Source: JAFAGX01 sp035623335
Lineage (GTDB): Bacteria > Acidobacteriota > Terriglobia > Terriglobales > Acidobacteriaceae
Assembly: GCA_035623335.1 (NCBI GenBank)
Contig: DASPTQ010000009.1
Location: forward strand, 12,664 to 76,663
Direction of reading: 5' to 3'
DNA: 64,000 bases
In this document: piece after piece, positions 1 through 8,332 of the stretch
Position numbering within the stretch: the stretch's first letter is position 1
Layout of the letters: every line of letters begins with the position of its first letter
Made by a program: the position numbers and the translations under genes
Notes under the pieces: model-generated
The model's database searches: none
Told to the model about the DNA's origin: nothing
The model's input: only the letters and a program-made list of their open reading frames with translations

Positions 1-162
1 GTGCAACGGTTGGTGCAAGATCCGCTTGCCATGAAGATGCTGCATGGGGAAATCGTGGATGGAGACGACGTGGTGGCGGATAACGCGGCCGGCGAGATGA
101 GCTTCACGGTCGCTGGTCGTCGCGCGACTGCCGTCCACGTGAGGGTCGGCCCACTGCCATAA
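1..162 (+). CDS. clpB: ATP-dependent disaggregase ClpB, C-terminal end (partial)
   Basis: Frame 1 is open from the first base and stops with TAA at 160-162, giving the last 53 residues of a longer protein. The residues VQRLVQDPLAMKMLHGE followed by a short beta-rich tail match the end of the second AAA+ small domain of ClpB (family pattern 'IQ..IQDPLA..LL.GE'). ClpB is a hexameric cytoplasmic chaperone that, with DnaK, pulls proteins out of aggregates. The rest of the gene lies upstream of the window, so nothing can be said about its start or regulation. The assignment rests on this short stretch only. Confidence 0.72.
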   Translation: MQRLVQDPLAMKMLHGEIVDGDDVVADNAAGEMSFTVAGRRATAVHVRVGPLP

Positions 163-404
163 GGCTCCCTAGGGCCGACCATTTCTTTTCGGTTTCACAG
201 CTTCAATCGCTGGCAAACGAACGCATCCTCCCATTTGAACCCAACATGGGCGAAAGCGACACATTACGCTTGTACTAGCGAGAGAACTGCGGTTTTGCCT
301 GCCACGATCGCATGAGTATCGTGATTCGAACAAGAACGACCATGCATGAGGGGCAAACGTGAAGTAACGCATCGGAAGATTCGATGAAAATGTAGGCGGG
401 TGGT

Positions 405-830
405 TCAGCGTGTCTGCGCAAAGGGGTTTTCGATAGGTATTCCGGCGATGGTTTGTCCTGTGTTCAGATCCTCCGACAGAATCCGCTGGGCGCCGCTCTT
501 GAGAGCCGAGGCAACAATGAGAGCGTCCCAGAACCCAATCCGAGACTCGTCCTCGATGCGAAATGCATTCGAGATTTCAACCGAGGTAGTTTCGATGCAC
601 CAGATTGCATACGTGCTTACCACAAGCCGGGCTGATTCCTTGGACAAGGGATGTGGGATCTTCTTCGTGACATTGACGTAGAATTCCTGCAGGACCTGCG
701 GGCTGAGAACGCCATTCCGTTCGCTCCAAAGCTCGCGCAGGATACTCTTCGCGGCTGCGTGCTTGGCCTTGGCATCAGTGTCATGAGCGTAAATCAAGAC
801 ATTCGTGTCGATAAATGTCCTAGCGTTCAT
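405..830 (-). CDS. PIN-domain ribonuclease toxin (VapC-like)
   Basis: A 141-residue protein that starts MNARTFIDTNVLIYAHD. It carries the PIN-domain acidic residues: the first Asp in FIDTN, a central Glu (LQEFYVN) and a late Asp in FWDALIVASA. PIN toxins are Mg2+-dependent endoribonucleases that cut tRNA or rRNA when released from their antitoxin. The start overlaps the end of the upstream antitoxin gene by 11 bases, the usual translational coupling of a type II pair. Its length is normal for the family. The actual RNA target cannot be read from the sequence. Confidence 0.85.
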   Translation of the reverse strand: MNARTFIDTNVLIYAHDTDAKAKHAAAKSILRELWSERNGVLSPQVLQEFYVNVTKKIPHPLSKESARLVVSTYAIWCIETTSVEISNAFRIEDESRIGFWDALIVASALKSGAQRILSEDLNTGQTIAGIPIENPFAQTR

Positions 831-1074
831 GCAGTTCGTCCCGGCTTGCTCGGATCAGCCCGCCCATGTGAAAGCCTCTATCGAGAAGGGCCGTAGCCTG
901 CCGTTCGGCACGTTCATATGCCTCGTCTTCACCCACCAAGGACTCGATCTCCTGGGCGAGGAGACCGCTGATCGAAGTCTCGCGGCGGGCCGCGAGAATT
1001 TTCGCTTTCCTAATCACCTGCCGACTGAGACTTATCGTTATGTTCTGCCTGTCGTTATTCCGTGAAGTTGCCAC
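820..1074 (-). CDS. Antitoxin of the PIN-domain toxin pair
   Basis: A small protein directly upstream of the PIN toxin and overlapping it. The N-terminal segment NITISLSRQVIRKAKILAAR looks like the strand-helix-helix start of a ribbon-helix-helix DNA-binding domain, followed by a helical toxin-binding tail (ALLDRGFHMGGLI). The longer reading frame opens at a GTG at 1108-1110, but that codon lies inside the operator repeats. I prefer the GTG at 1072-1074 because AAGGA stands 8 bases before it; this gives 84 residues. It probably binds its own promoter and neutralises the toxin. Family membership is inferred from motif shape and context. Confidence 0.7.
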   Translation of the reverse strand: MATSRNNDRQNITISLSRQVIRKAKILAARRETSISGLLAQEIESLVGEDEAYERAERQATALLDRGFHMGGLIRASRDELHER

Positions 1075-1095
1075 AATCCAGTTCCTTATCACGCA

Positions 1096-1125
1096 TTTCA
1101 CGTGTTGCACGTATTGTACGTGAAA
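1096..1125. promoter_or_regulatory. Operator repeats upstream of the toxin-antitoxin pair
   Basis: The arms TTTCACGT (1096-1103) and ACGTGAAA (1118-1125) form a perfect 8-bp inverted repeat with a 14-bp spacer. The same stretch also reads as three direct 9-bp units, TTTCACGTG, TTGCACGTA and TTGTACGTG. It sits about 20 bases upstream of the preferred antitoxin start, so it is a likely autoregulatory operator for the ribbon-helix-helix antitoxin. Confidence 0.6.
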
Positions 1126-1241
1126 CTAAACCTAGAAGCAAATCCAACCCTTCCCCCAGAGAACGGAGAGGGCAACGAAGAACAGCAGCCGGGTTACATT
1201 CTGATTTTGCAAGATGATTACCGCAAAGTTACATTTTTTAG

Positions 1242-2678
1242 CTACGAGAGTTGGAGAACGCTGACAGGCAGTGAGATGCTTATCATAGCCCCGCCTTCAG
1301 ACCGTGCGAATAGGTTAACGGCACCGCCATGCGCTTGCACCACTGCATTTACAAATGCAAGGCCAAGACCGTGCCCCGGCGAACGCTTCCCCTTCACGAA
1401 CCGCTCGAAGGCGTGGGAGATTATCTCCGGCGGAAATCCGGGGCCGTCGTCTTCAACGACCAGTTCCGCCGATCCACCGAGGGAGCGCAGCCGCACCGTG
1501 ATCAGGTGCCCTAAGGGCAAATGAGTCATCTCGTTTTCGAGCAGGTTGCTTATCATGCGATTTAGGAGCCCCGAATCCCCGTCTACAAAGACGTGTTCCT
1601 CAAGATCAAGCATCACCTTGTGCTCGCGATCAGACATAGCTGGTTGATAAAGATCGACCAATTGAGCAACCGCAACGGAGAGGTCGAGCGGGGCACGATC
1701 CAGCTGAAGAGCACCGGCTTCAGCTTCCGCTAGGTCTAGCGTGGTATTCAGCAGGAGCAAGAGGCGATCCAAGTGCTCAATGGCTTCTCCGACCGACTCA
1801 CGCCACCGCTCGTTCTCGGTCTCACAAAGCGCCGATTCGAGCGTTCCACGTATCGAGGTCACCGGACTTTTCAGATCGTGTGCGACAGAGCCTGTGACCG
1901 TGCGTAGTTGATTCACCGATGATTGGATCCGATCCAACATGCGATTGAATGTGCACGCCAGTCGTGAGATCTCGTCGGAAGTCGCGGGTTCAGGCAACCG
2001 CTCTTCTAAGTCCTCAGCACCAATTCGCGCTACCGTTTCGGTGATCCGTTCCACACGGAGCAGGGTGCGGCGAGCACTCCCGTAAGAGATTACGAACCCG
2101 AGCAAGACGATGCCCCCCCACACTGCAAAGAAGCGACGGGCAAATCTGTGCAATAGAAGAGAAGACCCACGATCGGAAAGTCCCAGGTAGACGGTCTTTC
2201 CGTTCTGTTCGCGCCCCACGACTCGAAACATCTGATGCGACCCTTCGAGCCTTACGAACTGCGGAGCCCCGGGCACGACCTTCGCCTTTTGGATAGCCTC
2301 AACGAACGCCTCTAGCGGCCCGGGGCCCACCCATAGTGGTGCTCCCTTATTGGTGGAGTCGGTTGCGAGAAAAAAGACCGAATTCAGCCGTTCCCCGCGC
2401 GCACCGCGCTCGTCGGGCACTTCGTGAGTGGCAAGCTCGGCGACTTCTCGGACAATGCGCTGGTATAGGTGATCTCTGGGAGTATCGGTTAATACTTGGG
2501 CAAGCACTTGAGTCTCGCCGGTAAGCCAGGTATCGCTGCGTTCCCGTATACCCTGAGCAACGAGGAAATAGACGATCAAGAAAGCTACCGCGGTTCCGAG
2601 GGCAAACGCGAGAGTCGTCCAAATCGCGATCCGCCACGCGGCGGTAGCTATCAGTCTGCTAGGCACTCTTGAGAACAT
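1242..2678 (-). CDS. Membrane sensor histidine kinase
   Basis: A 478-residue kinase with one membrane segment near residues 15-42, a periplasmic sensor region of about 140 residues, a second membrane segment near 185-205, and then HAMP, HisKA and HATPase domains. The phosphorylated His is in SVAHDLKSP. The ATP-lid motifs are NLLEN (N box), DDGPGFP (G1) and GHGLGLA (G2). It should autophosphorylate and pass phosphate to the response regulator just upstream. The frame opens at GTG 2687, but ATG at 2676-2678 is a better start; either way it overlaps the end of the regulator gene. The ligand is unknown. YceI and a carboxypeptidase-regulatory membrane protein upstream hint at envelope sensing. Confidence 0.9.
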   Translation of the reverse strand: MFSRVPSRLIATAAWRIAIWTTLAFALGTAVAFLIVYFLVAQGIRERSDTWLTGETQVLAQVLTDTPRDHLYQRIVREVAELATHEVPDERGARGERLNSVFFLATDSTNKGAPLWVGPGPLEAFVEAIQKAKVVPGAPQFVRLEGSHQMFRVVGREQNGKTVYLGLSDRGSSLLLHRFARRFFAVWGGIVLLGFVISYGSARRTLLRVERITETVARIGAEDLEERLPEPATSDEISRLACTFNRMLDRIQSSVNQLRTVTGSVAHDLKSPVTSIRGTLESALCETENERWRESVGEAIEHLDRLLLLLNTTLDLAEAEAGALQLDRAPLDLSVAVAQLVDLYQPAMSDREHKVMLDLEEHVFVDGDSGLLNRMISNLLENEMTHLPLGHLITVRLRSLGGSAELVVEDDGPGFPPEIISHAFERFVKGKRSPGHGLGLAFVNAVVQAHGGAVNLFARSEGGAMISISLPVSVLQLS

Positions 2679-3336
2679 ATCCAACACCGCGAATTGTGTG
2701 AATCAGAGGTCGTTCCGTGTTGTGGTCAACTTTACTGCGAAGGCGATAGATGTGGACGTCCACGACGTTGGTTGCGGGATCGATCCGCATCCGCCAGACG
2801 TGGTCCAGAATCATGGTGCGGGTCACAACGCGACCTTCATTGCGGCACAGATATTCCAAAAGACAAAATTCCTGTGGAGTCAATTGCAGCAAGTGATCAC
2901 CGCGGCGGGCCTCGCGACGCACCAGGTCGAGCTCTAAGTCAGCGGCCTGCAGACGTGCTGATTCGCACGGTGCCGGCGCAGACCTGCGCAACAGGTTTCT
3001 CACTCTGGCCAGTAGTTCGGCCAGAGCGAATGGTTTCGTCAGATAGTCGTCCCCGCCCTGTTCCAGTCCCCGCACACGTTCATCTACGGAGCGCCGGGCA
3101 GACAGAATCAACACCGGCACCGAACTGCCCTGGGCGCGGCAGTGGGCGATCATCTCCAACCCATCGAGGTCGGGAAGGCCAAGATCAACAATAAAGCCGT
3201 CGTGAATACCTTCTAGGGCCAGAGCTTCGGCAGCCTTGGCGGTACCGGCCGTATCTACTCGATAGCCGGCTTCCGACAGGGCACGTTTCAGAAACTGCTG
3301 AATAGATACATCATCTTCTACCAACAACAGGCGCAT
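2659..3336 (-). CDS. OmpR/PhoB-family response regulator
   Basis: A 225-residue two-domain regulator. The receiver domain begins MRLLLVEDDVSIQQF, has the acidic pair VEDD, the phosphoacceptor Asp in IVDLGLPD, and the conserved Lys in YLTKPFA. A C-terminal winged-helix DNA-binding domain ends GVGYVLKSA. A TTG 42 bases further upstream keeps the frame open, but the receiver fold begins at the ATG chosen here. The gene overlaps the sensor kinase by about 20 bases, so the two are co-translated. It follows the YceI gene by 92 bases on the same strand and may belong to the same transcript. Confidence 0.92.
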   Translation of the reverse strand: MRLLLVEDDVSIQQFLKRALSEAGYRVDTAGTAKAAEALALEGIHDGFIVDLGLPDLDGLEMIAHCRAQGSSVPVLILSARRSVDERVRGLEQGGDDYLTKPFALAELLARVRNLLRRSAPAPCESARLQAADLELDLVRREARRGDHLLQLTPQEFCLLEYLCRNEGRVVTRTMILDHVWRMRIDPATNVVDVHIYRLRSKVDHNTERPLIHTIRGVGYVLKSA

Positions 3337-3428
3337 AAAATCGAGAGAGCCCCACTTGCCCAAGAGTTTACACCTCAACGTTGGGGTAGAAAATAGGATC
3401 CGTAATAGTCAAGCCCGGAAATTCATGA

Positions 3429-3968
3429 TCACTGTGGACGCCAAGTCATGTCCACGGACACCGGAATCTCGTTCTTGACCGGCATCATTAATAGCGATGG
3501 TGGGTCGATTTTAAAATCCGAGAGTTTGGCCGGAATGGTGCCGGTAATGTGGGTCTCGCCCTCTCGCGTCTCTTGTTTGAAGGGTACCTGCTTGTACTGG
3601 ACAGTCTGACCGGCGAACTGAATTTCCAAGTCAGCGTTGATGGTTGCCGAGTTGGCGTCAGACGCCGGTAAGCGAGTGCGCACCGCCACCATGGGAAACT
3701 CCGCCCCGCGCGTTACTTGCACCATGTGCAGATCACGGTTGCTGTCACCGGAATCAAACGACTTAACGGGCACGGCGATCAGGAAATCACATTGACCTGC
3801 CTGGCAGATTCCCTTGCCCTTCGCCGCATGGCTGACTCCATCAGTTTGGTGCAGCGGATGAGACACGTGGTACGTGAGAGTGCTTTGCTGAAGGACCCAT
3901 TGTGTCTCAGCTCCAACAAACATGGGGAGGGAGACAAGGGACAACGCAATCAGCGCATGCTTGCCCAT
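3429..3968 (-). CDS. YceI-family periplasmic lipid-binding-type protein
   Basis: A 179-residue protein with a signal peptide (MGKHALIALSLVSLPMFVGA) and the YceI pattern: WVLQQSTLTYHVSH at the start, a middle PVKSFDSGDSNRD, an EFP step, and the GTIPAKLSDFKID strand. YceI proteins are periplasmic beta-barrels that bind long-chain isoprenoid or amide molecules. It lies 11 bases downstream of a signal-peptide membrane protein and upstream of a two-component system, so all four may form one operon. The only Shine-Dalgarno-like sequence is weak. Confidence 0.82.
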   Translation of the reverse strand: MGKHALIALSLVSLPMFVGAETQWVLQQSTLTYHVSHPLHQTDGVSHAAKGKGICQAGQCDFLIAVPVKSFDSGDSNRDLHMVQVTRGAEFPMVAVRTRLPASDANSATINADLEIQFAGQTVQYKQVPFKQETREGETHITGTIPAKLSDFKIDPPSLLMMPVKNEIPVSVDMTWRPQ

Positions 3969-3979
3969 AATAAAGGTGC

Positions 3980-4876
3980 CTAAAACTTGACCGAAACCGC
4001 TAGAAGAGCAGCTCCGAATGCCCCGGCAGTCACGATGGCCACAGGTCCGTGTGCGGCGCCGACTCCGTGTACCTTTTCCCCATTGTTCTTCTGAGAATAT
4101 GCCACCGCCCCAAAGATGGGTGTGAGGATCATACCAGGGCCGTGAATCCAGGCCATCGCCTTGTGGAAGCGGATCGGACCTCGGGTCTCGGTTCCCCGCA
4201 CTCGTGGCGCCCGGATCGCAAAGTATGCAGTCGTGAAATACAAATCTGCAGTGGCCGAACCCAGCACCATGTGCACCGTACGATCGGTGTTGCTGGTGTG
4301 CCTTCCGCCTGCACCGATCGAAGTGACCAGCGTGGCGATCAAGGGGGCTGTCGTGATCAGTCCCAGACGTTGGTGGATTTTCAGCATGTGCGTCCGTTTA
4401 TCGAGCAATGCCTGCTCCTTGGTATTGCCTTGGACTTGCTCCGGAGTGAACCCCAAGTCCTCAAGTGAAGGTGCCGGTTTAGTGCTCGAAGGGGCATTCG
4501 GTAGATTGCTGATGGGAGCATTCTGAGCCCCTTGTGCAGTCAAAGTAGTGTTAAGGGTTACCGAGACTCCCCCCGTAAGGGTCGTCTTGACTGATTGGGT
4601 TGCGAACCCGTCAGCCGAGATGGACACTTCGTATTCGCCGGGTGTCAGGTTCGACAGGCTGTACAGTCCTGCCGGATTGCTTTGGGTGGTGGTCAATTGG
4701 CTTGTGTCCAAACTCCTGACCGAGATTCTGGCATTGGGCACGCCTGCTCCCGAGGAGTCAGTGATGGTGCCAGTCAACGCTGCACCAGAGACCTGCGCCC
4801 GCGCTGACTCCACGAGCAGGAGAAGAAACACCAGAATTCCAACTCCAATCGCAGTCCTCGCCGCTTTCGATTTCAC
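3980..4876 (-). CDS. Carboxypeptidase-regulatory-domain membrane protein
   Basis: A 298-residue protein in three parts: a signal peptide (to about residue 27, ending ESARA), a carboxypeptidase-regulatory-like beta-sandwich (GTITDSSGAGVPNARISV ... LTPGEYEVSISADGF), and a C-terminal half with about four hydrophobic helices rich in His and Thr. I chose GTG 4874-4876 because AGGAGA stands 7 bases upstream and the signal peptide follows at once; the open frame extends 57 codons further upstream without protein character. It is separated by 11 bases from the YceI gene. The helical half (KIHQRLGLITTAPLIATLV, with further His residues) recalls cytochrome-b561-like membrane bundles, which would fit YceI, but this is inference. 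Confidence 0.7.
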   Translation of the reverse strand: MKSKAARTAIGVGILVFLLLLVESARAQVSGAALTGTITDSSGAGVPNARISVRSLDTSQLTTTQSNPAGLYSLSNLTPGEYEVSISADGFATQSVKTTLTGGVSVTLNTTLTAQGAQNAPISNLPNAPSSTKPAPSLEDLGFTPEQVQGNTKEQALLDKRTHMLKIHQRLGLITTAPLIATLVTSIGAGGRHTSNTDRTVHMVLGSATADLYFTTAYFAIRAPRVRGTETRGPIRFHKAMAWIHGPGMILTPIFGAVAYSQKNNGEKVHGVGAAHGPVAIVTAGAFGAALLAVSVKF

Positions 4877-4894
4877 TTCACGTTCTCCTAACAG

Positions 4895-4914
4895 GCATCT
4901 CCTTCGAGAGATGC
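4895..4914 (-). promoter_or_regulatory. Leader hairpin before the membrane-protein/YceI operon
   Basis: GCATCTC and GAGATGC form a perfect 7-bp stem with a 6-base loop. On the minus strand it ends about 18 bases before the GTG start and directly precedes the AGGAGA ribosome site. It may shape translation or stabilise the mRNA 5' end. The rest of the gap to 5286 shows no gene. Confidence 0.4.
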
Positions 4915-5286
4915 TCGCCGCCGAGTCGCAGATGCCAAGAGAGCCGGATTTCACTGGCTGCACAGCCTTCCCGCAGCTGTGGAATCCCTCCCCATGTCGA
5001 TAGACTTCATATGCGGGCGGTGCCACTGAGTCTGACGATGCTGGCATCGGGCCTTCGCCAGCAGCACCGACCTTCCGGATCAGTGGTACGGTTCCCGCAC
5101 AGACCTAGACTGGTGCTAGGAAGGCGACCGCCAATTTCTGAAAGCACTGAGTCCTGGATTTTCTCAGGCCACACAGAGCAGCAAGAAGTGCCGTCCAAAA
5201 CCCATTGGCGGATTGGACCCACACAGATTTGCAGCACAACAAAGCCCCGGTGGATGGTAGCATTCAGAAATGAAGTATCTATGTCT

Positions 5287-5317
5287 CGAAGATGACAATT
5301 CGTTCATCTTCGTTTTT
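5287..5317 (+). terminator. Rho-independent terminator without an obvious upstream gene
   Basis: CGAAGATGA (5287-5295) and TCATCTTCG (5304-5312) form a perfect 9-bp stem with an 8-base loop, followed directly by five T residues on the plus strand. No plus-strand protein gene ends here. It stands 97 bases before the start of the sugar-binding-type protein at 5414, so it is either the end of a small RNA from 4.9-5.3 kb or a transcription attenuator in that gene's leader. Confidence 0.7.
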
Positions 5318-5413
5318 CCGGCTTCAATCTTGGCTATGATTCTATCGACTGATCGATGACAGCGTACAAGCAGAGAGTGTCCTTGAGCGCAACCACGGGT
5401 AATTAGGTCTGTA

Positions 5414-6322
5414 ATGAAAAAGCTCAAAGTCCTGGTGTCTCTTCATACATGCCAGAACGATTATCAAATAGCCCAGTCCGTGTCCGCGGACGAGGCGGCT
5501 CGAAAATTTGGGCTTGATGCGGAAGTCGTTTTCGCGGAGAGCGACGCCATACGTCAGAGCACACAAATTCTGGAAGCGCTCCAGAAACCGGCTGAGTCTC
5601 GGCCTGACGCGATCGTGTTGGAACCCGTCAGCGGCACCGCGCTGCCCCAGGCGGCCCAGGCCGCCACCTCTGCCGGGGTCGGCTGGGTGGTCCTGAACCG
5701 GAAGCCGGATTACTTGGCGGCACTCCGTAAAGGCGCGAACGCACCCGTCTTCGCAGTCAGCTCCGATCATGCCGAGATTGGCCGCATACAGGGACGACAA
5801 TTTGCAGCGTTGCTCCCGAACGGAGGTTCCGTCCTGTACATCGAGGGACCGTCGTCCAGCTCTTCGGCACAGAAGCGCACGGCGGGAATGCTAGAAACGA
5901 AACCCTCAAGTATTCAGGTTGCGATGCTGAAGGGGTATTGGACCGAGGAAAGCGCGGAACGAGCGGTACGCTCGTGGCTGCAACTAGCCACCTCGCAACG
6001 CACTGCGATCGACCTGGTTGGCGCTCAAGATGACACCATGGCCATGGGCGCACGCAAGGCTTTTCAGAAGATCGACAACGAGGAGGAGCGTGCGCGGTGG
6101 CTTAAACTGCCCTTTACTGGTTGTGATGGCCTGCCGGCGACAGGGCAAAAATGGGTACGCGACGGATGCCTGGCCGCGACGATCTATGTTCAACCGCTCG
6201 CGGGAAAGGCGATTGAGATTCTGGTAAAAGCGCTTCAGGAGGGAATACAACCACCGGAGCATGCGGTGACAGAGTCGTTCTCTATTCCGCCGCTAAAAAT
6301 GTTGGCTTCCCTACAATCCTAG
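5414..6322 (+). CDS. Sugar-binding-type periplasmic-binding-fold protein without signal peptide
   Basis: A 302-residue protein of the type-I periplasmic-binding fold (Peripla_BP_4 / RbsB-like). It begins MKKLKVLVSLHTCQNDYQ, continues with a first Rossmann-like lobe (DAIVLEPVSGTALPQAAQAA), a hinge, and a second lobe with VGAQDDTMAMGARKAF, the typical second-lobe motif. Family members are normally exported, but this one starts straight at the first beta strand with no signal peptide. No ABC permease or ATPase lies nearby, and no DNA-binding domain is attached. It is probably a cytoplasmic sensor or an orphan. AGGT lies about 6 bases before the ATG, and a terminator-like hairpin lies upstream. 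Confidence 0.78.
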   Translation: MKKLKVLVSLHTCQNDYQIAQSVSADEAARKFGLDAEVVFAESDAIRQSTQILEALQKPAESRPDAIVLEPVSGTALPQAAQAATSAGVGWVVLNRKPDYLAALRKGANAPVFAVSSDHAEIGRIQGRQFAALLPNGGSVLYIEGPSSSSSAQKRTAGMLETKPSSIQVAMLKGYWTEESAERAVRSWLQLATSQRTAIDLVGAQDDTMAMGARKAFQKIDNEEERARWLKLPFTGCDGLPATGQKWVRDGCLAATIYVQPLAGKAIEILVKALQEGIQPPEHAVTESFSIPPLKMLASLQS

Positions 6323-6474
6323 TCAGCCTCACCATCTGCCCAGTTTGCAGAAGTACGCGAACACTAACTGAGCCGTCTATCAGAATCGATGGGTGATGCT
6401 CACCTCCGCAGATCGCCTCCACTGAGCGACAAAGTGCGGGCAGTCTCTTACCAGGCGGAGGCGCTGCAGGTTCT

Positions 6475-7761
6475 CTAGTTTGCGCTACCGAACGGGTCCT
6501 CCAGCGATGGGCTTTGCGGGGTAAATAATTCGGCGCCGGCTTCGGTAATGTGCATATCGTCCTCCAGACGAATACCGAATTCGTCGCGAATATAGATGCC
6601 CGGCTCGTCGCTGAAGGTCATATTTGGCGCCAAAGCCAACTTGTTGCCCTGCACCAAGTATGGCCACTCGTGCCCGTCCATGCCCATCCCGTGTCCCAGG
6701 CGGTGCGTGAAATACTTGTAATTGGGACCGTAGCCGGCATCCACAATTATCTTGCGCGCCACGGCGTCCAGGACTTGGCACTGCACGCCGGGCCGTGCGG
6801 TTTTCAGTGCTTCTGTCTGTGCCCGATGTACGATGTCGAATACTTTTTTCATCTTGTCGGTGGGTTTGCCCAGGGTGAAAGTGCGCGTGATGTCGGAAGT
6901 GTAGCCCTCGACCCGGCAGCCGTCATCCATCATGATAATTGATCCTTCGCGAACCACTTGCGCACTTGCTGACCCGTGCGGAAAAGCAGTGTTGTGGCCA
7001 ATTTGCACGTCGGCCTCCCCGGGGAAGCCAACGCGATCGTAGGCAGCACCGATTAAGTCCTCAAGTTCCGGTTTTGTCATTCCTTCTTTCAGGGACCGAT
7101 ATGCTGCTTCATAGACGGTGAGAGTAACCTTCGCCGCCAAACGCATGAGCGCAACCTCGTGATCACTCTTGATCATTCGACATCCCGCCGTGACCGGGGT
7201 TGCGCTTACGACCTTCGCCTGCAGTGCGGCTTTGGCAATTCCGCTGCTGAAGACGTAACGAACGCTCTCTTCGATTCCCAGAGTCCCAGCCGAGATGGCG
7301 TGGTCCATCAACCCTTGCGCCACGCGCTCGTAGGGGTCGTCGTCTTCTTGCCAGGTGCGGATGTCGGGCTGGTCGGTATTAGGACCCCTGGCGATCAGTT
7401 CTCGTGCCCGGCCTTCCTCGAAAGCCGGACAAACGTAAAAAGCAGCGCTCTTAGCGGGCAGCACCATCGCGAACAGCCGCTCGCCGCCCCACCAGCTCAT
7501 ACCGCTGAAGTAAATGAGCGACGTGCCTTCCATGAGCACGATGGCATCGATGCGCTGCTCCGCCATCAGTCGTCGGGCTTTCTCCTGCCGCGCTACGCGC
7601 TCCTCGTTGGTGATCGGCGTTCCTTGGTCCTTCATTGATTTCAGGTTGGCGATAGACGGTGGCAGCGGAGGGCATGGCTGGTCTGCGGCCGTGAGCGGAA
7701 CGGAGGGCAGCGCAGCTGCGGCCAGAGTTCCACACTGCAGAAAACGGCGTCGAGAGATCAT
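6475..7761 (-). CDS. Tat-exported M24-family metallopeptidase (Xaa-Pro aminopeptidase-like)
   Basis: A 428-residue protein. The first residues MISRRRFLQCG form a twin-arginine signal, followed by a hydrophobic stretch and cleavage near PLTAA. The C-terminal 'pita-bread' domain has the five metal ligands of the family: two Asp in MMDDGCRVEGYTSDITRTF, His in HRLGHGMGMDGHE, Glu in FSDEPGIYI and Glu in IRLEDDMHI. It should cut X-Pro peptide bonds or a related substrate outside the cytoplasm with two metal ions. GGAGG stands just before the ATG. It appears to be a single-gene unit. Confidence 0.9.
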   Translation of the reverse strand: MISRRRFLQCGTLAAAALPSVPLTAADQPCPPLPPSIANLKSMKDQGTPITNEERVARQEKARRLMAEQRIDAIVLMEGTSLIYFSGMSWWGGERLFAMVLPAKSAAFYVCPAFEEGRARELIARGPNTDQPDIRTWQEDDDPYERVAQGLMDHAISAGTLGIEESVRYVFSSGIAKAALQAKVVSATPVTAGCRMIKSDHEVALMRLAAKVTLTVYEAAYRSLKEGMTKPELEDLIGAAYDRVGFPGEADVQIGHNTAFPHGSASAQVVREGSIIMMDDGCRVEGYTSDITRTFTLGKPTDKMKKVFDIVHRAQTEALKTARPGVQCQVLDAVARKIIVDAGYGPNYKYFTHRLGHGMGMDGHEWPYLVQGNKLALAPNMTFSDEPGIYIRDEFGIRLEDDMHITEAGAELFTPQSPSLEDPFGSAN

Positions 7762-7915
7762 TCATCCTCCGGGAAACGCGAAGCGGAACATTATAGACGT
7801 AGTTTTTCAGGTCGGTCCCGACAAAGGTAATTGCAGACCGGCGGGGATCGAACTGCAACTGTCCCTGGACACCCAGACTCGACCGGCTCGATTTCCAGGT
7901 CCGGGTGAACAGCTT

Positions 7916-8332
7916 CTAGTCACCGATCACAGTCACCACGACCATGCGTTGACGCCCACGCACGTCGCATTCAAGATGGAAAATTTGTTGCCAGGTGCCC
8001 AGCACCAGCTTGCCCTCGGCAATGGGCACGGTCAGCGAAGGTCCGAGGATCGTCGCCTGCAGATGGGAGTGTCCATTTCCGTCATGCCAGGCTTGCTCAT
8101 GACCGTAGTTGCGGCTGGGGGGAATTAGCCTATTCAAGATCGCAGGAAGATCGCGCTGTAGACCGGGTTCGAACTCAATGGTGCCTAGCGCTGCTGTACT
8201 GCCGACATTGAAAACGTTGACCGTGCCTGTGCGAATGCCAGAGGAAGTCACGATCACTGCAACTTGCTCGGTGAGATCGTGCATGTCGCCGTGCCCCTTC
8301 GTGCTGAGGGAAATCTGCTGCTGATAGCTCAT
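7916..8332 (-). CDS. YjbQ/UPF0047-family protein
   Basis: A 138-residue protein of the YjbQ family: TSSGIRTGTVNVFNVGSTAALGT, the His-rich NYGHEQAWHDGNGHSHL, and LGTWQQIFHLECDVRGRQR. Family members form homotrimers with a metal or phosphate site between subunits, and some act as secondary thiamine-phosphate synthases in vitro. The frame opens at a TTG 15 bases upstream, but the ATG at 8330-8332 has AGGTG about 7 bases before it. Nothing in the neighbourhood links it to thiamine. The true role is unknown. Confidence 0.88.
   Translation of the reverse strand: MSYQQQISLSTKGHGDMHDLTEQVAVIVTSSGIRTGTVNVFNVGSTAALGTIEFEPGLQRDLPAILNRLIPPSRNYGHEQAWHDGNGHSHLQATILGPSLTVPIAEGKLVLGTWQQIFHLECDVRGRQRMVVVTVIGD

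Noticed and set aside
300..330. Sequence like a tRNA T-arm (GATTCGAAC)
   Set aside because: No matching acceptor stem, D-arm or anticodon arm can be drawn around it.
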